Shown one piece after another: positions 17,301 through 25,854 of a DNA stretch of 64,000 bases. The stretch is taken from positions 1-64,000 of the forward strand of contig JACREZ010000039.1 of NCBI GenBank assembly GCA_016212665.1. The letters are read 5' to 3'. The DNA comes from Ignavibacteriota bacterium. GTDB taxonomy: Bacteria > Bacteroidota > Ignavibacteria > UBA10030 > SZUA-254. Both the position numbers and the translations under genes were made by a program. Positions within the stretch are counted from its first letter, which is position 1. The number at the start of each line of letters is the position of its first letter. The notes under the pieces are model-generated. The model did not search any database. It was given only the letters and a program-made list of their open reading frames with translations, and was not told the origin of the DNA.

Positions 17301-20300
17301 ATACCGCTTCAACTTCCGTGAGTTTAACAGTTGATGCAACAGCGCCTTCGGTCGCAGTTACATCGCCTGCGAACGGTTCAACAACAAGCGATAACACTCC
17401 GCTGTTGACCGGAACAGCAGAGACTGGAACAACTGTTCGTGTGTATGTTGATGCAAGTCTTGTCACAACAATTTCTGTGAACGGTTCAGGCACGTGGAGT
17501 TACACTTCTGCAACACTTGTTGACGGTTCACATACTGTCTCGGCTACGGCGACAGATAACGCGGGGAATCTCGGAACATCTGCTACGAATACATTTACCG
17601 TATTCGGAACTGCACCGACTATTACAATCAACAGCGGCAACCCGATTCGAACAAACGATAACACGCCAACGATAACAGGAACATCGAATACTCCGGCAGG
17701 AACAACAGTTTCTGTTACCATCAATGGTTCGACAAATACAACAACGGTTCAATCAGGTGGAACATGGTCGATCAATTGGCCAACGACATTAAGCGATGGA
17801 AATTATCCTGTTACTGCAAGCGTGACGTACGCAAGTCAGACTGCAACCGATACGCAGACATTAACAATTGATACTGCCGCGCCGGCAGTTACGGTTGATA
17901 GCCCCGCAAACGGAAGTGCAACAAACGATAACACGCCGTTGATTGCTTCGGGAAATACGGAACCCGGCGTAAGTGTCGTGGTCTCAGTTGACGGAACACC
18001 TGTTGATACTGTCACAGCAGACAACAATGGCGACTGGAGTACGACTTCACCGACACTTGGCGATGGCTCACATACAGTCTCCGCAACAGCAACTGATGTT
18101 GTCGGAAATACTTCAACAGCAAGTTCGACCTTCACAGTTGATACGACTGTTCCAACGATTACGATTACCGGTGGCGCTTCTGTAACAACAAATGACAGAA
18201 CCCCAACCATCAGCGGAACGACTTCCGAGGCAAACGGGACAACGATTTCTATTACGCTCAACAGTCAAACATTTACTACGACTGCATCCGGCGGAACGTG
18301 GACAATCAATTGGCCCACAACTTTATCTGACGGAACATATCCGACAACCGCAAGTGTCACCGATGCAGCTGGAAACTCTGCATCAGCAAATCAAAGCATA
18401 CTTGTTGACGGCACCGCTCCTTCGGTTGCAATCAGTTCCCCCACGAACGGCTCAACGACGAGCGATAATACTCCATTGATTAACGGTACCGCAGAAACAG
18501 GAACAACCGTACGTGTGTATGTTGATGGAAACTTAGTTACAACAATTCCTGTGAATGGTTCGGGAACGTGGAGTTATACTTCCGCAACACTTACCGATGG
18601 TTCTCATACAGTTCAGGCAACCGCTACCGATAATGCAGGAAATGTCGGAACATCTTCAACGAATACGTTTACCGTTTCTTCTGTTTCACCGACAGTTACT
18701 ATCAACAACGGAAGTCCGATTCAAACGAACGATAATACTCCGACAATTACCGGAACCTCCAACACTCCGGCGGGGACAACTGTTTCCTTAACTATCAACG
18801 GAACAACCAATACAACGACTGTTCAGGCAAACGGAACATGGTCTATTACGTGGACGAATCTTGCAGACGGTAATTACCCGATGACCGCAAGTGTAACGTA
18901 TTTAAGTCAGACAGGAACCGATACACAAACATTAACAATTGATACTGCCGCACCGACCGTAACAATTGATAGTCCGGCGAACGGAAGTTCAACAAATGAT
19001 AACACGCCATTGATTGCTTCTGGAAGTACTGAGCCCGGCGTAACTGTTATTGTCAAAGTTGACGGAACTCCGGTTGATACAGTTACAGCAGATAACAACG
19101 GCGATTGGAGTACAACATCACCTACATTAAGCGATGGCTCACATACGGTTTCGGCAACTGCAACCGATGTTGTGGGAAATACATCAACAGTCAGTTCAAC
19201 CTTTACTGTTGATACAGTCGTTCCGACGATTACGATTAATGGCGGAGCCACTATTATTACCAATGACAGAACGCCAACCATCAGTGGTACAACATCCGAA
19301 CCGAACGGTACTACGATTTCCATTACGTTAAACAGTGAAACCTTTACAACCACTGCATCCGCCGGAACATGGACGATTGATTGGCCCACAACGTTATCTG
19401 ATGCAACATATCCTGTCTCAGCAAGCGTCACCGATGCGGCTGGAAATTCAGTCTCCACGAGTAAGAATATCATTGTTGATGCAACCGCGCCATCTGTCGC
19501 AATTACTTCTCCGACAAATGGTTCAACAACAACCGACAACACGCCGCTCATAACCGGAACTGCCGCAACGGGAACAACTGTTCGCTTATACATTGATGGC
19601 AGTCTTGCAACGACAATTTCTGTGAATGGTTCAGGTACGTGGAGTTTCACTTCTTCAACTCTTGTTGATGGAGTCCATACCGTTCAGGCGACTGCAACCG
19701 ATAATGCAGGAAACGTCGGAACATCTTCGACAAATTCGTTTACGGTTGCAGGCACAGCGCCGACTGTTACCATCAATAACGGAAACCCGATTCGCACGAA
19801 CGATAATACACCAACAATTACAGGAACATCAAACACACCGGCAGGAACAACCGTCTCAATTACAATTAACGGTGTCACAAATACTACAACAGTTCAATCA
19901 GGCGGGACATGGTCTATCACGTGGACGAATCTCGCAGATGGAAATTATCCTGTCTCGGCAAGTGTAACGTATCTGACTCTGACTGCAACCGATACACAAA
20001 CATTAACAATTGATACAACCGCGCCGACCGTTACTATTGACAGTCCTGCAAACGGAAGCGCGACGAATGATAACACGCCGGTTATTTTCTCAGGAAATAC
20101 CGAACCCGGAATTACGGTAGTTATTGCAGTTGATGGAACTCCGATTGATACTGTCATTGCGGATAACAATGGAGATTGGAGTACAACTTCACCATTGTTA
20201 AGCGATGGTCCTCATACCATTACAGCGACGGGAACGGACGTAGTCGGAAATTCTTCTGTGGCATCTGTGACAGTTACAATAGATACGGTTCTGCCTACCA

Positions 20301-23300
20301 TAACAATCAATGGCGGTTCTTCTGTGTATACCAATGACCAAACACCGACCATCACGGGAACAACTTCGGAACCAAACGGCACGACAATTTCTGTTACCAT
20401 CAATGGACAAACATTTACCACCACAGCATCCGGCGGAACATGGAGTATTGATTGGCCCACAACTCTTTCTGATGCAACATATCCTGTTACAGCATCTGTT
20501 ACCGATGGAACCGGAAATACTGCAACGGCTTCACAATCTCTCATAGTTGATATTACTGTTCCTGTCGTAACGATTACTTCACCAACCAACGGCGGCGCAA
20601 CAAATGATAATACACCGACTGTGACCGGAACATCAGAGCCGGGAAGTCAGGTCATTGTTTTTGTTGATGGCGTTCCGGTTGATACTGTTCCTGCAAACGG
20701 TTCGGGCGCGTGGACTTATACAAGTCCGACTCTTGCAGATGGAAATCATACCGTCTCTGCTACCTCGACCGACCCGGCAGGAAATATCGGCTCTAGCCCA
20801 ACCGTAACATTTACGATTGATTCAATTCCCCCGGCAATTGTCATCAACAGCGGAAATGCAATTGTAACGAATGATAACACGCCGCGCATTCCCGGAACAA
20901 GTTCGGAACCGAATGGGACAAACGTGAGCGTGACGCTCAATGGACAAACAAATGTAACACCGATGTCCGGCGGTTCATGGTTTATTGATTGGCCCGCGAC
21001 ATTGGCTGATGGTTCATACATTGTTGCAGCACAGGTTACTGACTTGGCAGGAAATTCAACAGCAACATCTCAAACAGTAACAATTGACAGAACCGCGCCT
21101 GCCGTTGCTATTTCTGCGCCGACAAGCGGCAGTACATTAGCGGATAATACTCCCATCATTTCCGGAACTGCCGAACCTGCAAGCACGGTAAAAGTATATG
21201 TTGATGGTGTCCTAATCGGAACTGTAACTGCGGATGGCGTTGGGAATTGGGGAATCGTCAGCCCCGCATTAACTGATGGAAATCATAATGTCTATGCCAC
21301 CGCAACAGATGGTTCAGGCAATGTCGGGACTTCTCCGACAAAAACATTTACCGTTGACTCAAGTCTTCCAACGGTTGTCATCAACAATGGCAATCCCATT
21401 TTTACCAATGACAATACTCCGACAATTTCCGGTTCAACATCAGAACCGACCGGTACAACAATTACCATTATCGTTAACGGAACAACACGAACTGCAACAG
21501 CATCAGGCGGAACATGGACAATTAATTGGCCCGTTTCTCTTTCAACGGGAACATACGTTGTCAATGCAAGCGTAACCGATGTTGCCGGAAATTCTGCAAC
21601 AACCGCACAACCGCTAACGCTCGATGCAACAGCGCCTGCAGTTGACATCTCTTCTCCAATTGCAGGAAGTAAAATCAATGATAATACTCCTTTGATTGAA
21701 GGTACTGCAGAACCAAGCGCAACAGTGAAGGTATATGTTGACGGAGTTCTTATCGGAACAGTAACAGCAAACAACACAGGATATTGGAGTATTACAAGTC
21801 CGACATTGACGGAAGGGAATCACAATGTGTATGCCCGTGCGAACGATGATGCGGGCAATGCCGCGTTCACTCCAACGCGAACATTTACCGTAGATGCAGT
21901 CCCGCCGACAGTGACAATTGATGGCGGCAGTTTCCGTACAACGAATGATAACACGCCGACAATTTCAGGAACCTGCTCAGAACCGAATGGAACAGTGGTA
22001 ACAATTTCATTGAACGGACAGCAAGGAACAACGACAGTTACCGACCATGCTTGGTCAATCAACTGGCCCTTTGTGTTGGCTGATAGCACATACATTATCA
22101 ATGCAAGTGCGACAGATGCAACCAATAATACAGGTACAGCCAGTCAGGCGTTGACCGTTGATAGCACACCTCCGAACGTTTCTGTTACAAAGCCGACTTC
22201 CGGTGAAATAACAGATGACAACACACCGGAAACCAGCGGAACAACTGAACCGGATGCAACTGTTGCAGTGTATGTTGATGGCACTCTTCGTGGCACGGTT
22301 ATCGCGGACGGAGTTGGCACATGGACGTTAGAATCTCCGTTGCTTTCCGATGGTAATCATACGGTGTACGCGGTTGCAACGGATGCCGGAGGAAATTCCA
22401 CAACATCAGCATCGGTTCCATTCACCGTTGCTGCGTTACCGCAAATCATCAGCATTGACCCGTCCGAACGATACATTGGAACCGGGGCATTCACGATGAC
22501 TGTAACGGGAAAGAGTTTCAATCCGAATTCGATTGTTAAACTCAACGGCTCGGCACGAACAACTCGCTACGTCAGTCCCACACAATTGGAAGCCGACATC
22601 AATAGTACAGATGTGTTGAATCTCGGAACTCTTCCCGTGACGGTGTATAACCCGGCGCCGGCAAATGTTACTTCACAACCATTTACATTTACTGTACTTG
22701 GTTCTAACATCAGTGGAATCATCTTTTTCGATGCAAACTCGAACGGAGTGAAAGACGCGAATGAATTAGGAATGTCGAACGTTACGGTAAACGCCGTCGC
22801 TTCCAATCCATCATACACTACAAGCACAACTACGGAAATCGGTGGAACATATACATTGTCGAATTTACAGGCATCAACGTATACGATCTCTCCGGCGCTC
22901 AGTTCAACATGGACAATGGTTACTCCTGCATCCGGTTCGTATGTACTGAACCTGACAGCTGGGAAAGATACATCCGGTCTTGATTTTGCAAGTATTACTT
23001 CCTCCGATACAGGAACATATCGCACATTTACTCCTGTTGATTTGACAATCAAAAAAGCAATCAGCAGAAAAAAGTGTAACGGATTCCGCTTTGCATTCAA
23101 TTTCAAAAACAACTCCGGGCGTGTTGCGAACGGTATCTATGTTGAATTCAACAATGTCGTTACTCAATTCACAACCATTGAACCGTTTACGGAGATTCAG
23201 GACTTAGGTCAGAATGCTCAGGACTACAAATTTATTGGTCCCGATATTGACACGGGTGTAACAATTCAGGTGAGCGGATTCTCCGCTGTTACACCATGCC

Positions 23301-24358
23301 GAATTAAAATCAACAAATGGTGGTGGTTGTATAATGATGTGAACATCTCCGTCAAGAGAAGTGAAGGACCGATGAAGGCGGCATTCTTTACAACAACCCT
23401 GCCGATGCCGAACGCGGCAAACGCTCGCGACGAAGTCATGAGCAACGGGCAGATTATTTCGTATGGTTTGATTGCGGGCATTCCTCAATCATCTGCCGAT
23501 GCAAAGAAATACGGATGGGTTGATATTCGTAAGAGCGCAGACTTGATGAATACCATGTTCGATAAAAGGGGTTTGCACACCGGCGCGCCGCGAGGCTTTA
23601 CCAACGGCATCGGTCAGATTGTAAATAAGCAAAAGAAACTTCCGCCAAGCAAGCACAATAATAGATTGATGGCTGAAGTGCTTGCACTGAAGTTCAATAT
23701 TTGGGCGAGTGCGCTTGCAGTCACACCGGTCGGCTTCGGAGAATTAGTCTACGAAGAAGTTGACAATCCTCTTAGCGGGTTGATGATTAAACAAATTGGT
23801 ATGCGTGCAGATACATTCTTAACATACTGGAAGAACGTTGATACTTCTGTTTATAATAACCTTGACACGACAATACGAAAACTGAATCTTGCGTTCAATG
23901 GGGATATTGATTCTACACAGTTTGCAGTTAAAACAACTCTGAAGGGCTTCCGCTCAGTTGCAGATGTCGCATTCTTACGACCGAATCCAAGCATCGAACC
24001 GACTATCTATACCGATGACCGTTCGTTAGAGAATATTTTCAACAACGAAATTCCTGAAGCATTCTCCTTGCATCAGAATTATCCGAATCCGTTTAACCCG
24101 GCAACAACGTTATCGTTTGATTTGCCGGTTGATGGCTTCGTGAACTTGACGATCTATGATATGCTGGGGAAAGAAATCGTAACACTGTTGAACAACGAAC
24201 TACTTGATGCCGGCACCCAATATTATGAGTTTGATGCTTCATCACTCCCATCCGGAATTTATTATTACCGTATCAACGTGACCGCTTCGACAGATGATGA
24301 TGAATACGTCGGTGAAAGAAATTTCGTCAGCACAAAGAAGATGATGCTGGTGAAATAA
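14312..24358 (+). CDS. Giant Ig-repeat surface protein, type IX secretion substrate
   Basis: A 3348-residue exported protein. Parts in order: signal peptide (1-36, ending SLAG); an N-terminal beta domain resembling CBM9/DOMON (about 42-245); a DUF11-like domain (about 255-375); 26 bacterial Ig-like domains of about 89 residues (384-2709) in 13 alternating A/B pairs (A: TNDNTPTISGTSSEPNGTT; B: SPTNGSTTNDNTPLITGTAE); an IPT/TIG domain (2710-2797); an SdrD-B-like domain (2798-2895); an unrecognised region (2905-3240); and a type A T9SS sorting domain (3250-3348, NYPNPFNP and SGIYYYRI). The repeat block probably forms a long stalk for adhesion or a sheath. The start at 14312 has AAAGG six bases upstream. 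It follows the sigma-54-like promoter at 14181. Confidence 0.92.
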   Translation: MNIMSQFRNNSLKRTLLRSLLVIFSFFVFFNFSLAGNSPLGDTAAAWPSNSSFSIYHKADGSQIKDDDGDQNPGYADISSGATSGVGSLPSVYLAYDGKNVFFRLRIHDDPSDASHGGFKSFAYSVVVGVGGTQTAVIGVNGKSASVDEVYIANGDGSQTSIIYTYPFTGISTGARTISDGSGHFYVDFQVPLSRITQRVPSITASTPVQLFYGTSTAGNLSVINKDYMTGNTVSFTGLATVYFSSPSIPILTKSSSLISGSNPPTTGQTSTYNLTLSLVATGANALSGTLVYDTIPSGVTIVSSSTTTGTIVTNGQVVSWNPGTIQPGVSVSATIRVSVTPTVSQYGSTLTLNPGAYSSGTDVQKNVLTKDTSNAITVGPVRGTPQITISGGESVLTNDNTPTISGTTNANTGSVVTVTINGISQTATVQSGGTWTLTWTTALSNTTHTVNASVTAEGTGTDTQSITIDTTAPAVAVSSPTNGSSTTDNTPLVTGTVEANSTVRVYIDNTLVSTITSTPLGTWSYTSGILAEGAHSVYATATDAAGNLATSSVNSFTVDMTPPTIVINNGNPIITNDQTPTISGTCSEPNGTTVSITVNGQTNTTTVSSGTWTINWSTTLSQGSYTASASVTDAAGNSSSTSQPLTIDTTAPAVAISTPTNGSTTNDNTVLVTGTAEAGSVVRVSIDGVLDTTMTVPGSGVWSYTTDPLSDGSHTVSATATDAAGNVGTATSKTFTIDTVAPTITINGGASRLTTDTTPTISGTSSEPNGRTISITINGQTNTTTVSGGTYTLDWPVTLAEATYTVTASVADLAGNSASATQQLSIDTTPPALTVTAPTNGQTTNDNTPLISGTTDPGNTVKVYVDGNLVATLIGDGSGNWSTTSAPLLDGSHSVVVTATEPSGTTTTSPTITFTVDTVAPTIQINNGNAIITNDVTPAIPGTSSEPNGTTISVTINGQTNTTTMSGGSWSISNWSPALAEGTYLVSASVIDAAGNTASTSVSLTVDATAPSVAVTSPANGSTTSDNTPLLTGTAETGTTVRVYVDASLVTTISVNGSGTWSYTSATLVDGSHTVSATATDNAGNLGTSATNTFTVFGTAPTITINSGNPIRTNDNTPTITGTSNTPAGTTVSVTINGSTNTTTVQSGGTWSINWPTTLSDGNYPVTASVTYASQTATDTQTLTIDTAAPAVTVDSPANGSATNDNTPLIASGNTEPGVSVVVSVDGTPVDTVTADNNGDWSTTSPTLGDGSHTVSATATDVVGNTSTASSTFTVDTTVPTITITGGASVTTNDRTPTISGTTSEANGTTISITLNSQTFTTTASGGTWTINWPTTLSDGTYPTTASVTDAAGNSASANQSILVDGTAPSVAISSPTNGSTTSDNTPLINGTAETGTTVRVYVDGNLVTTIPVNGSGTWSYTSATLTDGSHTVQATATDNAGNVGTSSTNTFTVSSVSPTVTINNGSPIQTNDNTPTITGTSNTPAGTTVSLTINGTTNTTTVQANGTWSITWTNLADGNYPMTASVTYLSQTGTDTQTLTIDTAAPTVTIDSPANGSSTNDNTPLIASGSTEPGVTVIVKVDGTPVDTVTADNNGDWSTTSPTLSDGSHTVSATATDVVGNTSTVSSTFTVDTVVPTITINGGATIITNDRTPTISGTTSEPNGTTISITLNSETFTTTASAGTWTIDWPTTLSDATYPVSASVTDAAGNSVSTSKNIIVDATAPSVAITSPTNGSTTTDNTPLITGTAATGTTVRLYIDGSLATTISVNGSGTWSFTSSTLVDGVHTVQATATDNAGNVGTSSTNSFTVAGTAPTVTINNGNPIRTNDNTPTITGTSNTPAGTTVSITINGVTNTTTVQSGGTWSITWTNLADGNYPVSASVTYLTLTATDTQTLTIDTTAPTVTIDSPANGSATNDNTPVIFSGNTEPGITVVIAVDGTPIDTVIADNNGDWSTTSPLLSDGPHTITATGTDVVGNSSVASVTVTIDTVLPTITINGGSSVYTNDQTPTITGTTSEPNGTTISVTINGQTFTTTASGGTWSIDWPTTLSDATYPVTASVTDGTGNTATASQSLIVDITVPVVTITSPTNGGATNDNTPTVTGTSEPGSQVIVFVDGVPVDTVPANGSGAWTYTSPTLADGNHTVSATSTDPAGNIGSSPTVTFTIDSIPPAIVINSGNAIVTNDNTPRIPGTSSEPNGTNVSVTLNGQTNVTPMSGGSWFIDWPATLADGSYIVAAQVTDLAGNSTATSQTVTIDRTAPAVAISAPTSGSTLADNTPIISGTAEPASTVKVYVDGVLIGTVTADGVGNWGIVSPALTDGNHNVYATATDGSGNVGTSPTKTFTVDSSLPTVVINNGNPIFTNDNTPTISGSTSEPTGTTITIIVNGTTRTATASGGTWTINWPVSLSTGTYVVNASVTDVAGNSATTAQPLTLDATAPAVDISSPIAGSKINDNTPLIEGTAEPSATVKVYVDGVLIGTVTANNTGYWSITSPTLTEGNHNVYARANDDAGNAAFTPTRTFTVDAVPPTVTIDGGSFRTTNDNTPTISGTCSEPNGTVVTISLNGQQGTTTVTDHAWSINWPFVLADSTYIINASATDATNNTGTASQALTVDSTPPNVSVTKPTSGEITDDNTPETSGTTEPDATVAVYVDGTLRGTVIADGVGTWTLESPLLSDGNHTVYAVATDAGGNSTTSASVPFTVAALPQIISIDPSERYIGTGAFTMTVTGKSFNPNSIVKLNGSARTTRYVSPTQLEADINSTDVLNLGTLPVTVYNPAPANVTSQPFTFTVLGSNISGIIFFDANSNGVKDANELGMSNVTVNAVASNPSYTTSTTTEIGGTYTLSNLQASTYTISPALSSTWTMVTPASGSYVLNLTAGKDTSGLDFASITSSDTGTYRTFTPVDLTIKKAISRKKCNGFRFAFNFKNNSGRVANGIYVEFNNVVTQFTTIEPFTEIQDLGQNAQDYKFIGPDIDTGVTIQVSGFSAVTPCRIKINKWWWLYNDVNISVKRSEGPMKAAFFTTTLPMPNAANARDEVMSNGQIISYGLIAGIPQSSADAKKYGWVDIRKSADLMNTMFDKRGLHTGAPRGFTNGIGQIVNKQKKLPPSKHNNRLMAEVLALKFNIWASALAVTPVGFGELVYEEVDNPLSGLMIKQIGMRADTFLTYWKNVDTSVYNNLDTTIRKLNLAFNGDIDSTQFAVKTTLKGFRSVADVAFLRPNPSIEPTIYTDDRSLENIFNNEIPEAFSLHQNYPNPFNPATTLSFDLPVDGFVNLTIYDMLGKEIVTLLNNELLDAGTQYYEFDASSLPSGIYYYRINVTASTDDDEYVGERNFVSTKKMMLVK

Positions 24359-24396
24359 GTATTGAGGAAAAGTACACAGTATTTCCAACTGTAACA

Positions 24397-24437
24397 GAAA
24401 GCCCATCGTTGTCTAACCAAAACGATGGGCTTTCTTG
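24397..24437. terminator. Bidirectional terminator, 14-bp stem
   Basis: GAAAGCCCATCGTT pairs perfectly with AACGATGGGCTTTC around a 10-base loop, with T-rich tracts on both sides. It ends the convergent giant-protein gene and the MFS gene. Confidence 0.88.
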
Positions 24438-24502
24438 TTTGATAGTAAATTGCTGTTAGAAAAGCAGTTCGATGATAGAGTTAGACAACGAGAGAAATTG
24501 TA

Positions 24503-25741
24503 TTATTCCACCTTCCTTGGTTCCTTTACCTTCACGATTAACATCGTAATTCCAATCACCGAAAATGTCAGCCCAAGTGCGAACAGGGTTTGATGTCCGA
24601 ACATATCGCTGATGACGCCGCCGAGTAATCCTGAAAGATAGAGAGGAGCGAGAAGCGTGTTCATCAAGCCGATGTAGGTGGCGCGTTGTTCGTTTGGCCC
24701 GTACTCAATGGCGAGATTGTAGCGTGTCATCACTTCCGAGCCGATAAAAATTCCCATGAACACAAAGATGACGCTGAACCACTCGATAGAGGGAGCGAAC
24801 AATGCCAGGAGTGTTGCAGAGAAAAATGAGAGTGATGCGGAAATAAGCGCGGCTTTGTTTCCGAAATGGTCGGCTAAGTAGCCGTTCACGAGTGCGCCGA
24901 TGATTTGTCCGCCGACCGTTATCATTGTGAATGTTCCGACCATACTATCGCTTGCGTGAAATTCCTTGAGCGCATAGACGGTGAAGAAACTCATCGGCAT
25001 GGTTGCGAGAATCAAGAACGCAGATGTCCAGAGAAATTGTTGGAACGGCTTGTTTTCTTGCAGGATGCTTTTGAGTTGAGTAAAATATTCCCGCACTGAT
25101 TTCCGTGGAAGAACGTTGCTTGGGTATGCTTCGATAATCTGAAATTGAAACGCAATAGCAACCATCTGCAAGAAAAATGTTGTCGCAAATGCGAGAGAAT
25201 AGTTCAGTGGAAAATCAAACGTTGTGAGAAGCCATGTCAGGTACATTCCGCTCAGAATGGATAGTCCGCCGGCGAGAGCGTTACGAAAACCGGTAAGTCG
25301 CCCGCGACGTTGTAACGGAGTCAACTTCACGTAAAAATCAAACCACCACGGGGTAACAATTCCGAGAATGAGTTGATTAATGGCAAAGAGGGAAAGAAAA
25401 AGCCATAACACTAATGTCGGGTGAGACGCGCTGAGGAAAAACACGACGAGTGTGTTGATGAAGACCGCGCCCCGCTGTGCAATTCCGTAACCGACAACAA
25501 CAGGTTTTTTCCAAGCAACTGATTGTGCATACCGTGCAGAAAAAATTTGTGGCAGGAACAAGGGAACGAACAGCACGACGCCCAACACTCCGACTTCAAG
25601 ATTTCCGCCACCCAACCGCGTGATTAACGCCGGCATGACTGTCTGCGGAGAAATAAGTAACGCACCTGTTACCCAGAGGGCTCCTTCAATAATATTGTAG
25701 AAGAAATTTCGTTTGTCGTGTTGTTCGGGGTTTGAAGTCAC
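24503..25741 (-). CDS. MFS transporter
   Basis: A 412-residue major facilitator with about 12 hydrophobic helices; the two halves meet near the cytoplasmic loop at about 200-220. PLQRRGRLTGFRNA and DHFGNKAALIS resemble the loop 2-3 and loop 8-9 motifs. The substrate is unknown. The start is GTG at 25741. It is monocistronic and divergent from the AsmA-like gene. Confidence 0.85.
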   Translation of the reverse strand: MTSNPEQHDKRNFFYNIIEGALWVTGALLISPQTVMPALITRLGGGNLEVGVLGVVLFVPLFLPQIFSARYAQSVAWKKPVVVGYGIAQRGAVFINTLVVFFLSASHPTLVLWLFLSLFAINQLILGIVTPWWFDFYVKLTPLQRRGRLTGFRNALAGGLSILSGMYLTWLLTTFDFPLNYSLAFATTFFLQMVAIAFQFQIIEAYPSNVLPRKSVREYFTQLKSILQENKPFQQFLWTSAFLILATMPMSFFTVYALKEFHASDSMVGTFTMITVGGQIIGALVNGYLADHFGNKAALISASLSFFSATLLALFAPSIEWFSVIFVFMGIFIGSEVMTRYNLAIEYGPNEQRATYIGLMNTLLAPLYLSGLLGGVISDMFGHQTLFALGLTFSVIGITMLIVKVKEPRKVE

Positions 25742-25854
25742 GGGTGCAAATATAGGTATTTCTCATCAATCGTGAGAATCATTTCATCCCTTGTCATTCG
25801 CACCGAGTTTCGGTATATTTTCTCTGCACGTATTCATATTTCAGAAACACGATT

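Noticed and set aside
18907-19650. Long minus-strand open frames inside the giant gene (for example 247 residues)
   Set aside because: They are antisense shadows of the Ig repeats, with Val/Pro-rich periodic composition and no independent start signals.
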